In this document: positions 34,538 to 42,774 of the stretch, piece after piece
Layout of the letters: each line of letters begins with the position of its first letter
How positions within the stretch are numbered: the first letter of the stretch is position 1
Assembly (NCBI GenBank): GCA_016795385.1
Contig: JAEUHI010000079.1
Span: 1-64,000, forward strand
Direction of reading: 5' to 3'
DNA: 64,000 nt
Origin: Verrucomicrobiales bacterium
GTDB taxonomy: Bacteria; Verrucomicrobiota; Verrucomicrobiia; Verrucomicrobiales; DEV007
Translations under genes and position numbers: made by a program
The notes under the pieces: generated by a model
What the model was told of the DNA's origin: nothing
What the model saw: the letters and a program-made list of their open reading frames with translations, nothing else
Database searches by the model: none

Positions 34538-35824
34538 TCAGAGTTCGCCGCTGCGCACCGATCGATCGTCCTCGGCGCTCGGAGGAGGAGGATCGAAATT
34601 CAGTTCCAGCTGCTGCGCCGGGGGGAGGAAACGCTCGCGCAGTTTCACATCATCCAGACCCAGTTTGATCGGAGTGTGATCGGCGGCCTCGATGAAGGGG
34701 AGCACCTTTTTCATGGCCAGCCCGAGACGCAGGAGGTCGGCGAGGCGCAGACGCCCGTATCGCCGCGCCTGCAGGATGCGATCGACGTTGCGCACCCCGA
34801 GTCCCGGCACCCGCAGCAGGCTTTCGCGCGGAGCCCGGTTCACATCCACCGGGAATCGTTCCCGGTGGCGCAGGGCCCAAGCCAGCTTCGGATCGAGCGC
34901 CAGATCGAGGTTCGGAGCTTCCGGCGTGGTGATTTCCCCGACCTTGAAGTCATAAAAGCGCAGCAGCCAATCCGCCTGATAGAGCCGGTGTTCCCGCACC
35001 AGCGGAGGCGGCGCGAGGGGCAGCAATTTCGACGGCTCGGGGATCGGACTGAATCCTGAATAATACACCCGCCGCAATCGGTAGCCGGTGTAGAGCGTAT
35101 CCGCGCGCTGGAGGATGGTGGCGTCGGTCGCGTCATCGGCGCCCACCAGCATCTGGGTGCTCTGGCCCGTGGCGAAGGGCGGCGGTTTCGGCCGACCCGG
35201 CAGTCTCTTTTCGGAAAAACGCTCTTCGATTTTTCCGCGGATGTGGCCCATCGCCTCCTGCGTGCGGGCGAGATTTTTCTCGGGTGCCAGCTTCGTCAGA
35301 CCCTGCTGCGTGGGCAGTTCGATGTTGATGCTGATGCGGTCCGCGTATCGTCCGGCCTCCTCGATCAAGGCGGGCGAAGCCTCGGGGATGGTCTTGAGAT
35401 GGATGTAACCGCGGAACTGATGTTCCTCGCGCAGGAGCCGCGCCACGCGGATGACCTGCTCCATGGTGTGGTCCGCGCTCTGGATGATGCCGCTGCTGAG
35501 AAAGAGCCCCTCGATGTAGTTCCGTTTGTAGAAATCGAGGGTCAGGCGCACGACCTCTTCCGGGGTGAATCGCGCGCGCCGCACATTGCTCGAGCGCCGG
35601 TTGATGCAGTAGTGGCAGTCGTAGAGACAGGCATTCGTGAGCAGCACCTTCAGCAGGGAAATGCACCGCCCGTCGGGAGCATAGGAATGGCAGATCCCGG
35701 CGCCTCCCGTCGAGCCCACGCCCATGCTCCCGCGCGAGTCCTTTCGCGCCGCGCCGCTGCTCGCGCACGAGGCGTCGTACTTCGCGGCATCGGCCAGAAT
35801 CTCGAGTTTTTCCTGCAGGGTCAT
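34538..35824 (-). CDS. Putative DNA modification/repair radical SAM protein (TIGR03916-type)
   Basis: 428 residues. The iron-sulfur cluster motif is C66-L-Y-D-C70-H-Y-C73, and a preceding G-I-C-H-S-Y-A-P-D-G-R-C block is shared with this family. The C-terminal third has a helix-hairpin-helix element, L-L-R-V-P-G-L-G-V-R-N-V-D-R-I, which suggests DNA contact. It is the first gene of a three-gene minus-strand unit with DUF4130 23 nt behind it. A UDG-family partner seen in other genomes (TIGR03914) is not next to it here. ATG 35824 precedes the conserved L-Q-E-K-L-E-I-L start. Confidence 0.88.
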   Translation of the reverse strand: MTLQEKLEILADAAKYDASCASSGAARKDSRGSMGVGSTGGAGICHSYAPDGRCISLLKVLLTNACLYDCHYCINRRSSNVRRARFTPEEVVRLTLDFYKRNYIEGLFLSSGIIQSADHTMEQVIRVARLLREEHQFRGYIHLKTIPEASPALIEEAGRYADRISINIELPTQQGLTKLAPEKNLARTQEAMGHIRGKIEERFSEKRLPGRPKPPPFATGQSTQMLVGADDATDATILQRADTLYTGYRLRRVYYSGFSPIPEPSKLLPLAPPPLVREHRLYQADWLLRFYDFKVGEITTPEAPNLDLALDPKLAWALRHRERFPVDVNRAPRESLLRVPGLGVRNVDRILQARRYGRLRLADLLRLGLAMKKVLPFIEAADHTPIKLGLDDVKLRERFLPPAQQLELNFDPPPPSAEDDRSVRSGEL

Positions 35825-35933
35825 CACGGGTGCGGGAGATCGAACCAAGAACCTCCCGGGTCACCCATCGATACGCGGGCCGCGGATGGGCAGAGGCACC
35901 GGGAAGAGGGTGAAGGCCATCGAAAACACCGGG

Positions 35934-35968
35934 TCAAGAGGGTGCAATGCCCGGGTCAACCCTCTTGA
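35934..35968. repeat. Inverted repeat with 10-bp perfect stem
   Basis: TCAAGAGGGT at 35934-35943 is the exact complement of ACCCTCTTGA at 35959-35968, with a 15-nt loop. It lies in the 250-nt gap between the divergent radical SAM and hypothetical genes, just upstream of a promoter-like sequence. It could be an operator or a hairpin. Nothing else of note occupies 35825-36006. Confidence 0.5.
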
Positions 35969-36006
35969 TTCCGGCAATCTTGTCGCAAGAACTTGCTTCG
36001 CCGGGC

Positions 36007-36034
36007 TTGATCCCGTCGCCGGGTCCGGTAGGAT
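36007..36034 (+). promoter_or_regulatory. Probable promoter for the gene at 36075
   Basis: TTGATC (36007-36012), 16-nt spacer, TAGGAT (36029-36034). This leaves a leader of about 33 nt before the ATG and lies about 40 nt after the inverted repeat. Confidence 0.4.
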
Positions 36035-36074
36035 GACCTCGTAGCCGAAACCACGAACCTCCTCTCCCCTTCCC

Positions 36075-36482
36075 ATGACCCGGATCCTTCCCCTGCTTTT
36101 CCTCGGCCTCGCCTTCCTTTCCTCCGCTCAGGCCGGCGACGGGCTCTTCGTCGCCCCCGGCCATCGTTCCGCCATCCTCGCCTCGGTGAACGAGGAGTTT
36201 CTCCGCGTCCAACCCTGCGGCATCGCCACAGGACCCTCGCGTTACCTTGTCGACCACCTCGCCATCGAGGACGAATGGGCCTGCATCGCCGGCTCCGCCC
36301 GCTACGAAGGCCACACCGGCCCCTTCGCCGTGAAATTCATCGCCCTGCTCAAATGGGATTGCGGCTGCTGGCAGGTCTCTTCCATTTCCTTCGATGCCGC
36401 CAACGTCTCCCGGCGGAAACTCGTGGGCATGCGCCAGGTGCCCTCCGCCATCCTGCCCCGTTGGATACGCTGGAGTCCGTGA
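36075..36482 (+). CDS. Exported hypothetical protein with four cysteines in its mature part
   Basis: 135 residues with a clear signal peptide (M-T-R-I-L-P-L-L-F then A-Q-A). The mature part contains four cysteines, including a C-G-C pair in K-W-D-C-G-C-W-Q, likely forming disulfides in the periplasm. V-A-P-G-H-R-S-A and D-E-W-A-C-I-A-G-S-A mark the domain, but I recognise no family. It is preceded by a promoter-like sequence and stands divergent from the radical SAM operon. Confidence 0.7.
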   Translation: MTRILPLLFLGLAFLSSAQAGDGLFVAPGHRSAILASVNEEFLRVQPCGIATGPSRYLVDHLAIEDEWACIAGSARYEGHTGPFAVKFIALLKWDCGCWQVSSISFDAANVSRRKLVGMRQVPSAILPRWIRWSP

Positions 36483-36567
36483 GATTTCCGCCCCTCATCA
36501 ATCGGAGCGCAGAGAAGGACAAAATGCGACTTGTCCCGAGGCCCGTCGATCTGCGACAGTTTCGGCC

Positions 36568-36942
36568 ATGATTTGCAGCACCTCCCGCGACCCTTTGGTA
36601 CGTCTGTCCTGCCGGATCGATGCCGATGATATCCAGGCCATGCGCGACGCCTACGACAGCGGCATGTGCGACATTTCCACGGCCAACTGCATCACGCGGG
36701 CCATCGCACGGCGGCTCTCCGGTGATCGGCGCGTCCGCCTCCTCCGTCACAGCCACACCCGCGCCGAGGTGGAAGTGTGGGGCCAGCGCATCCCGCTCTC
36801 CCCTGAATTGGTCCGATGGCTCGGTATCGCCGAATCCGGCGGCCACGTGGATCCCGTGGACTTCGTCCTGCATATCGCCGGGCCGCCGCGTCAGGACCCG
36901 GAAAACGATTCCTGGCAGACCCCGGTCGGAATGCCTCGCTGA
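36568..36942 (+). CDS. Hypothetical cytoplasmic protein
   Basis: 124 residues from ATG 36568, no signal peptide or membrane segment. The N-terminal half is helical (D-A-D-D-I-Q-A-M-R-D-A-Y), then I-T-R-A-I-A-R-R-L-S and a beta-rich stretch R-A-E-V-E-V-W-G-Q-R. Three early cysteines occur. No family is recognised. The codon bias resembles neighbouring genes, which favours a real gene over a chance frame, but there is no strong independent support. Confidence 0.5.
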   Translation: MICSTSRDPLVRLSCRIDADDIQAMRDAYDSGMCDISTANCITRAIARRLSGDRRVRLLRHSHTRAEVEVWGQRIPLSPELVRWLGIAESGGHVDPVDFVLHIAGPPRQDPENDSWQTPVGMPR

Positions 36943-37011
36943 TCACCTCGATCCGATCGAGGCCCGTTTCCCGCACTTGCCTGCGGTCCCGCGATAGGGC
37001 AGCATCGCCTC

Positions 37012-38241
37012 ATGCGTTCGCTCGTTTTCTTCATCGCCATTCTCTCCGTCTCGCCCCTTTTCTCAGCGGACGACTATTTCCCGCCCTCCGACGCGGAAGG
37101 CGGCTGGCGCGAGGCAAAGACGGTCGAAGCCTGTCGCGATCTCGCCGGCATCGACCTCGCCAAGCTCGAGCCCGCCTACACCCTCACCGAACGCTCCACC
37201 GCCCACGGCGGGCTGCTCGCGGTGCGAAGGGGGTATCTCTGTTTCGAACGTTACTTCGGCCGGGCCAGCCGCAATGCCAATCCCGACATGGCTTCGACAG
37301 GAAAGGCGTTCTGCAGCATCGCCTGCGGCATCATGCTCGAGGAGTTCCGGGAAAAAATCCCCGCGGGCCTCGATACGAAGGTTTTCACCGAGACCTACCT
37401 GCCCCAGGCCTTCCCCCTCGATGATCCCCGCAAGGCGGAAATCACCCTCGGCCAGCTCCTTTGCATGACCGCCGGCTATTGGGGCGAAGGCCAGACGCCG
37501 ACCGGCTACGTGAAAGGCAACCCTCTGCCTCAAGCTCTCAAACCCGTCAAAGGCCAGGACATCCGCAACCTCGACGAATCGTCGATCCGCGTGCCGCTCT
37601 GGTGCGATCCGGGCGCCGGATATTCCTACTCCTCGCCCTCTCCGCACATCGCCAGCATCGTGCTTCGGAATGTCACGGGGATGGAGTTGAAAGATTACCT
37701 CCACGAGCGCCTCGCCAAACCCCAGGGTTGGGGCGCGTGGGACTATTGTCTTCATCGCGGCGATTTCGTGATGCCGCACGCCAACGGAGCCGGCAGCACC
37801 GCTCTGCATGCGACCGACGTGATGCGTTTCGGCTATTGCCTCGTGCGCGACGGAAAATGGAAAGAGCAGCAGCTCGTGCCTCCCGCCTACCTCGAAAAGT
37901 GCCGCACCTGGAGCCCCCACAACCCGCACACTCCCTTCAGCCTCCAATGGGAGCACAATGCCGACGGCCACGTCGCCGGCGCCCCGCGCGATGCCTTTTG
38001 GAAGAGCGGCGCGGGCGGCTTCTGCCTCTATATCGTGCCCTCGCTCGATCTCGTGATCTACAAACTCGGCGGCAAGACGGGCCAATACGATCCCAGTCTC
38101 ACCCGCATCCCCCAACCCGAGCCGGCCACGTCCCGCGATGGATGGGAGCCCTTCCCCGGCAGCGCCTTCCAGGAAGGATCCGGCGCCGCCTCACTGAACC
38201 GCGTCCTCGAAGTGGTTTGTGCTTCTGTCAGGATCGACTGA
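37012..38241 (+). CDS. Exported beta-lactamase-fold serine hydrolase
   Basis: 409 residues with a signal peptide (cleaved after L-F-S-A). The serine/lysine pair is S95-T-G-K98, the tyrosine motif is G-Y-S-Y-S-S, and W-K-S-G-A-G-G-F is a plausible third motif. Typical of class C-like esterases and peptidases. It is not a close match to true beta-lactamases. The stop overlaps nothing, but the following FGE gene starts 28 nt later and may share its transcript. Confidence 0.83.
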   Translation: MRSLVFFIAILSVSPLFSADDYFPPSDAEGGWREAKTVEACRDLAGIDLAKLEPAYTLTERSTAHGGLLAVRRGYLCFERYFGRASRNANPDMASTGKAFCSIACGIMLEEFREKIPAGLDTKVFTETYLPQAFPLDDPRKAEITLGQLLCMTAGYWGEGQTPTGYVKGNPLPQALKPVKGQDIRNLDESSIRVPLWCDPGAGYSYSSPSPHIASIVLRNVTGMELKDYLHERLAKPQGWGAWDYCLHRGDFVMPHANGAGSTALHATDVMRFGYCLVRDGKWKEQQLVPPAYLEKCRTWSPHNPHTPFSLQWEHNADGHVAGAPRDAFWKSGAGGFCLYIVPSLDLVIYKLGGKTGQYDPSLTRIPQPEPATSRDGWEPFPGSAFQEGSGAASLNRVLEVVCASVRID

Positions 38242-38269
38242 GGCCCGTCGCCGAAACCTTTTCATCTCC

Positions 38270-39412
38270 ATGAAAGCGCGACTTCCTCTGCTTTGCTTCC
38301 CGCTCGTCTTCCTCGCCGCCTGCTCCGACGAACCCGCTCCGTCGGCTTCACCGAAGACGGCGGCTCCCGACGGCATGGTCCTGATTCCAGGAGGACCCTA
38401 CCGGCGCGGCGGTGACGCGGGCGAAATGGGCGGCGACTCCGCCTCGCACGGCTCGGCTTATCCGATCCACGAAGTCCACGTCGATGCCTTCTGGATCGAT
38501 GAGACCGAGGTCACGAACCGGCAGTTCGCCGCCTTCGTCGAGGCCACCGGCTACGTCACCTTCGCCGAGCGCCCCCTTTCGGCGGAACGGGTGGAGGAGC
38601 TGAAGGAAGACGCGCGAAGAAACCTCGCCCGCCTCGAATTGATGTCCACGCGGGCGACGGGAGAACAACGCGATGCCCTCCTCGCCGCCATGGAAGAGGT
38701 GCGCGCGGCTCTGGAGATCGAACCGCTCGCCGGATCGATGATCTTCGCGATCCCCGAAGGCGAAATCGACGATCCGCAGGACATTTCCCAGTGGTGGCAG
38801 ATCATTCCTTCGGCCACCTGGCGCACGCCCGGAGGTCCCGGCACCACCCTCGAAGGGCTCGACGATCATCCCGTCGTGAATGTCACCCCTGAAGATGCCG
38901 CCGCCTACGCGAAGTGGGCCGGCAAACGGCTCCCAACGGAGGCGGAATGGGAGAAAGCCGCCCGCGGCGGACTCGAGCATCAGCCTTACACCTGGGGTGG
39001 TGAGAAATTCCCCCAAGGCGAATCAACTTGGATGGCCAACATCTGGCAGGGTGAATGGCCCCATCAAAACACCGAAGCCGACGGATATTTCACCACCGCA
39101 CCGGTGCGTCAGTTCGCCGCCAATGGCTACGGACTTTATGACATGGCCGGCAACGTCTGGGAGATCGTCGCCGACTTTTACCATCCGCAAGCCTACGAAC
39201 TGCCGTCCGCGACCTCACCGAATTCGACCGGGCCGTCTCTCGATGAGGCGAGAGAAGCCGGGATGGAGATCACCGCCCACGTCACCAAAGGGGGCTCGTT
39301 TCTGTGTTCCGATGTCTGGTGCAAAGGCTACCAGCCCGGCTCGCGCGGCCAGATCGACGTCGAGTCGCCCGCCAATCACACCGGCTTCCGTTGCGCGAAG
39401 GACTTGAAGTGA
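38270..39412 (+). CDS. Formylglycine-generating-enzyme-family lipoprotein
   Basis: 380 residues. A lipoprotein signal ends in L-A-A-C. The FGE fold starts M-V-L-I-P-G-G and has I-D-E-T-E-V-T-N-R-Q-F. An insertion of ~60 residues (helical, rich in Glu/Arg) lies after F-V-E-A-T-G-Y. The catalytic cysteines are C346 and C351 in G-G-S-F-L-C-S-D-V-W-C, followed by a typical R-G...G-F-R-C end. It should oxidise the signature Cys of a sulfatase to formylglycine. The adjacent gene is a Cys-type sulfatase. Because it is exported, activation would occur in the envelope. Confidence 0.87.
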   Translation: MKARLPLLCFPLVFLAACSDEPAPSASPKTAAPDGMVLIPGGPYRRGGDAGEMGGDSASHGSAYPIHEVHVDAFWIDETEVTNRQFAAFVEATGYVTFAERPLSAERVEELKEDARRNLARLELMSTRATGEQRDALLAAMEEVRAALEIEPLAGSMIFAIPEGEIDDPQDISQWWQIIPSATWRTPGGPGTTLEGLDDHPVVNVTPEDAAAYAKWAGKRLPTEAEWEKAARGGLEHQPYTWGGEKFPQGESTWMANIWQGEWPHQNTEADGYFTTAPVRQFAANGYGLYDMAGNVWEIVADFYHPQAYELPSATSPNSTGPSLDEAREAGMEITAHVTKGGSFLCSDVWCKGYQPGSRGQIDVESPANHTGFRCAKDLK

Positions 39413-39482
39413 CCGGGCCTCCGGCAAATGCCCGCGATCTTTCGCACGACCACGGCCGTCCGGCGGTGTTTGAATCCACCTC

Positions 39483-41501
39483 ATGAATCGCTTCACCTGG
39501 ATCTGCCTCGCTCTTTTCTCCGCCGCCTCCCTTCCCGCCGCGGAGCGGCCGAATGTCGTCTTCATTCTGAGTGATGATCTCGGCTGGGGCAGCGTGGGCT
39601 GCTACGGAGCCAACCCGGATCTGGTGAGCACTCCGCACATCGACCAACTCGCAAAAGAGGGACGCCGTTTCACCGACGCGAACACGACTTCCTCGGTGTG
39701 CTCGCCGACGCGCTACTCCTTGTTGACGGGCCGCTACTGTTGGCGCACCTCCCTCATCAGCGAAGTGCTCGGCACCCAATCCCCGCTGCACATCGAAACG
39801 ACGCGTCTCACGGTCGCCTCGATGCTGAAGTCGCAAGGATACCAATGCGCCGCGATCGGAAAATGGCACCTCGGCTACGGCACGCAAGAGAAGTGCGATT
39901 TCACCCAAGAGTTGAAACCCGGCCCGCTCGAGATCGGCTTCGACTATCATTTCTCCGTGCCGGCGAATCACGGCGATCTCAGCGGGGTGTATGTCGAGAA
40001 TCATCGCGTCTTTGGCCTGAATCCCGAGAGCCCGACCTCTCCGAGCCCGCCCTATGTGACGATGGCTCAACAAAAGGGCAAGCCGGTGAAGACGCTCGAG
40101 CTGAACGCGCCCAAACGCGTCGACGAAGACGTGATGGAAACGCTGACGGACAAGGTCGTCGGCTGGATCGGCGAACAGAGCGCGGAGCGGCCCTTCTTCC
40201 TCTACTACACGCCTGTCGCGGTGCACAATCCGATCACGCCGTCGAAAGAGACCGCGGGCAAAAGCAAGGGCGGCCCCTTCTGCGACTTCATCGGCGATCT
40301 CGATCTGAGCGTCGGCCGGGTTCTCGCGGCGCTGCAGGAGAAAGGCTTCGCCGGGAACACGATCGTGATTTTCAGCAGCGACAACGGTGGCGTGAACAAA
40401 CCCGAGAACGCGAATCTCGTGCAGACCGATGCCCAAAAGGCGGGACTGGAGCCGGTCGGTCCCTTCCGCGGCGGCAAACACGATGTCTGGGAAGGCGGCT
40501 TCCGCGTCCCCTACGTGGTGCGCTGGCCCGGACGCGTGCCCGCCGGCACGGTGTGCGAGGAAACCATCAGCATCGTCGACACCCTCGCGAGCCTCGCGGC
40601 GATCACAGGTTTCGAGTTGCCTGCCGCCGCGGTCGCGGCCGAGGACAGCTTCGACGTCTCGAAAGCCTGGCTGGGTCAAGAGTACGAGGGCACCCTGCGT
40701 CCCGATCTCATCGTCCACAGCGCCGATGGCAATTTCGCGATCCGCCGCGGCAAACACAAGTGGATCGAGGGCATCCCCGCGGACGACGTGAAACCGGCGT
40801 CACTGAAGGCCCGGGCAGCGCAATTCCGACCGCAGCTCTACGATCTCGAGGCGGACGTGGCGGAGGAAACGGATCTCGCCACGGCGGAAGGCCCGGTGGC
40901 GGCGGAGTTGGCGGCCCTTCTCCACCGCTACCGCGACGGAGGATACAGCCGGGAACTGCCGCCCGTCGGCGTGAAACCGAAGCCGGCCGCTGCCTTGCCG
41001 CCGCTGGAGGGCGCGGTGCCTCTCGATCTCGCGGAGTATCGTGGAGCCGGCTGGGCTTCGCGCGAAGGTGCCTGGATCGGGACCGCCGACGCGAAAGGCT
41101 CGCCCTTCTCCGGCCCCTTGCAACTCGAGGACGGCACGCTCGAATTCCAGATACGCCTCGGCGAGGCCGACCGCCATTCCCTGCGGATTTCTTCAGGCAA
41201 CAACACGCAGAGTTTCCGCATCGTGCTCTCGCGGGGATTCCTCGAGATCGCGAAGAACCCCTCGAAGGGCGAATCCCCCGACCAAGTGCTGCCGCTCGCG
41301 AAAACGCGGGTGAAATTCAAACGCGACGAATGGCTGACGATGCGGCTCACCTTTCTCGGCGACGAGCTCACCGTGGAGTGCGCCGGCACGACAACGAAAG
41401 CGACTCATGCGGTCCTCGCCGGAATGAAGTCCCAGGCGAACTTCATCGTCTTCGATGGGGAAGCCGCGTTGAAGGATTTTCTGATCGTGCGCAGGGGGTA
41501 A
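39483..41501 (+). CDS. Exported Cys-type sulfatase with C-terminal lectin-like domain
   Basis: 672 residues with a signal peptide (cleaved near L-P-A-A). The start F-I-L-S-D-D-L-G-W-G gives calcium ligands. The formylglycine site is C73 in S-V-C-S-P-T-R-Y-S-L-L-T-G-R, so it needs FGE maturation. I-G-K-W-H-L-G and F-S-S-D-N-G-G are further family blocks. The last ~180 residues are a beta-sandwich resembling LamG/DUF1080 folds and probably bind glycans. It follows the FGE gene by 70 nt. Substrate is a sulfated polysaccharide, unspecified. Confidence 0.92.
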   Translation: MNRFTWICLALFSAASLPAAERPNVVFILSDDLGWGSVGCYGANPDLVSTPHIDQLAKEGRRFTDANTTSSVCSPTRYSLLTGRYCWRTSLISEVLGTQSPLHIETTRLTVASMLKSQGYQCAAIGKWHLGYGTQEKCDFTQELKPGPLEIGFDYHFSVPANHGDLSGVYVENHRVFGLNPESPTSPSPPYVTMAQQKGKPVKTLELNAPKRVDEDVMETLTDKVVGWIGEQSAERPFFLYYTPVAVHNPITPSKETAGKSKGGPFCDFIGDLDLSVGRVLAALQEKGFAGNTIVIFSSDNGGVNKPENANLVQTDAQKAGLEPVGPFRGGKHDVWEGGFRVPYVVRWPGRVPAGTVCEETISIVDTLASLAAITGFELPAAAVAAEDSFDVSKAWLGQEYEGTLRPDLIVHSADGNFAIRRGKHKWIEGIPADDVKPASLKARAAQFRPQLYDLEADVAEETDLATAEGPVAAELAALLHRYRDGGYSRELPPVGVKPKPAAALPPLEGAVPLDLAEYRGAGWASREGAWIGTADAKGSPFSGPLQLEDGTLEFQIRLGEADRHSLRISSGNNTQSFRIVLSRGFLEIAKNPSKGESPDQVLPLAKTRVKFKRDEWLTMRLTFLGDELTVECAGTTTKATHAVLAGMKSQANFIVFDGEAALKDFLIVRRG

Positions 41502-41609
41502 TCCCTGGGTTTACCGCTGGCCATCGGGAGGATCCGGTGTTTGCTTGGATGGCGTCCTTCGTTCCGGCGGAGGCGTTACCTTCGAGGAAAACCTCCCCCA
41601 TTCGTCACC

Positions 41610-42722
41610 ATGCGCTGGTCCATCCGTATCGCCACCGTCGCCGGCATCGAAGTCCGCATCCACCTCACCTTCCTCCTGCTCCTCGCCTTCATCGGCATCA
41701 GCTACTACTCGATCGGAGGGAGGGACGCCGCTCTGGAGGGCGTGGGTTTCATCCTCCTGCTCTTCGCCTGCGTCCTCCTGCATGAGTTCGGCCACGCCAT
41801 CGCCGCGAAGGCCTTCGGGATCGCGACTCCCGACATCACCCTGCTGCCGATCGGCGGCGTCGCGCGCATGCAGCGCATGCCGGACAAACCCTATCAGGAA
41901 TTGATCGTCGCCCTCGCCGGTCCGCTCGTGAATGTAATCATCGCGGCGGTGCTCTTCATCATCATCGGTCTGCGCCTCGATTGGACACAAGCGACCAACC
42001 TCGCCGATCCCTCGGGCTCTCTCCTCGCGAAACTCGCCGCGGTGAACGTGATGCTCGTCCTCTTCAACTTGATCCCCGCTTTCCCGATGGACGGGGGCCG
42101 CGTCCTGCGTTCCCTCCTCGCGATGGTGATGGGACACGCGAAAGCCACCCAGATCGCAGCGCGGATCGGGCAGGGCCTCGCCTTCGTGTTTGGCTTCGTG
42201 GGACTTTTTTTCAATCCGCTGCTCATCTTCATCGCCCTCTTCGTCTACCTCGGCGCCTCTTCGGAGAACGCCATGGCGCAGATGAAAGAGGTCAGCACGG
42301 GAGCCCGCGTCTCCGACGCGATGGTGACGGACCTCACCTGTCTCGTCGAGACCGACACGATCGACGAGGCGGTCGAGGCCTTGCTGCGCACCTCGCATCA
42401 GGAGTTTCCCGTCGTCGATCGCGGTGGACGGGTCCTCGGCATCCTCACCCGCGACCTCATGATCCGGGCACTCCGGGCAACGGGTCCGGACACCCCCGTC
42501 GTGCAGGTGATGCAGTCCTGCGAGCAGGTCGTGCATCCGCAGGATCACTTCGAGTCGGCCTTCCGCCTGATGCAGGAGAACGCTTGCCCGGCCCTGCCCG
42601 TGGTCGATGGATCGGGGCGACTCGTCGGTCTCGTCACGACGGAAAACATCGGCGAGCTGATGATGATCCGCTCCATCCTCAAGGACGGCGACCGTCCCGC
42701 ATGGCGTCAAGCTCGCGCATGA
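41610..42722 (+). CDS. Site-2 protease (M50) with two CBS domains
   Basis: 370 residues. The zinc motif is H58-E59-F-G-H62 in a membrane helix and the distal N-L-I-P-A-F-P-M-D-G-G-R gives the third ligand. Four to six membrane helices fill the first ~215 residues. The rest contains two CBS domains (A-M-V-T-D and V-M-Q-S-C starts). This is the SpoIVFB-like/CBS class, which may respond to adenine nucleotides. ATG 41610 gives the typical M-R-W-S start. Nearby genes do not identify the substrate. Confidence 0.9.
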   Translation: MRWSIRIATVAGIEVRIHLTFLLLLAFIGISYYSIGGRDAALEGVGFILLLFACVLLHEFGHAIAAKAFGIATPDITLLPIGGVARMQRMPDKPYQELIVALAGPLVNVIIAAVLFIIIGLRLDWTQATNLADPSGSLLAKLAAVNVMLVLFNLIPAFPMDGGRVLRSLLAMVMGHAKATQIAARIGQGLAFVFGFVGLFFNPLLIFIALFVYLGASSENAMAQMKEVSTGARVSDAMVTDLTCLVETDTIDEAVEALLRTSHQEFPVVDRGGRVLGILTRDLMIRALRATGPDTPVVQVMQSCEQVVHPQDHFESAFRLMQENACPALPVVDGSGRLVGLVTTENIGELMMIRSILKDGDRPAWRQARA

Positions 42723-42774
42723 GCGCAACAAAATCCCCGGCATCCTCCCTCGGATCGCATTAGGATGGCGGCGC

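Noticed and set aside
41705..42232. Minus-strand frames opposite the site-2 protease
   Set aside because: No start context and no recognisable fold; the plus strand has HEFGH, the second zinc motif and two CBS domains.
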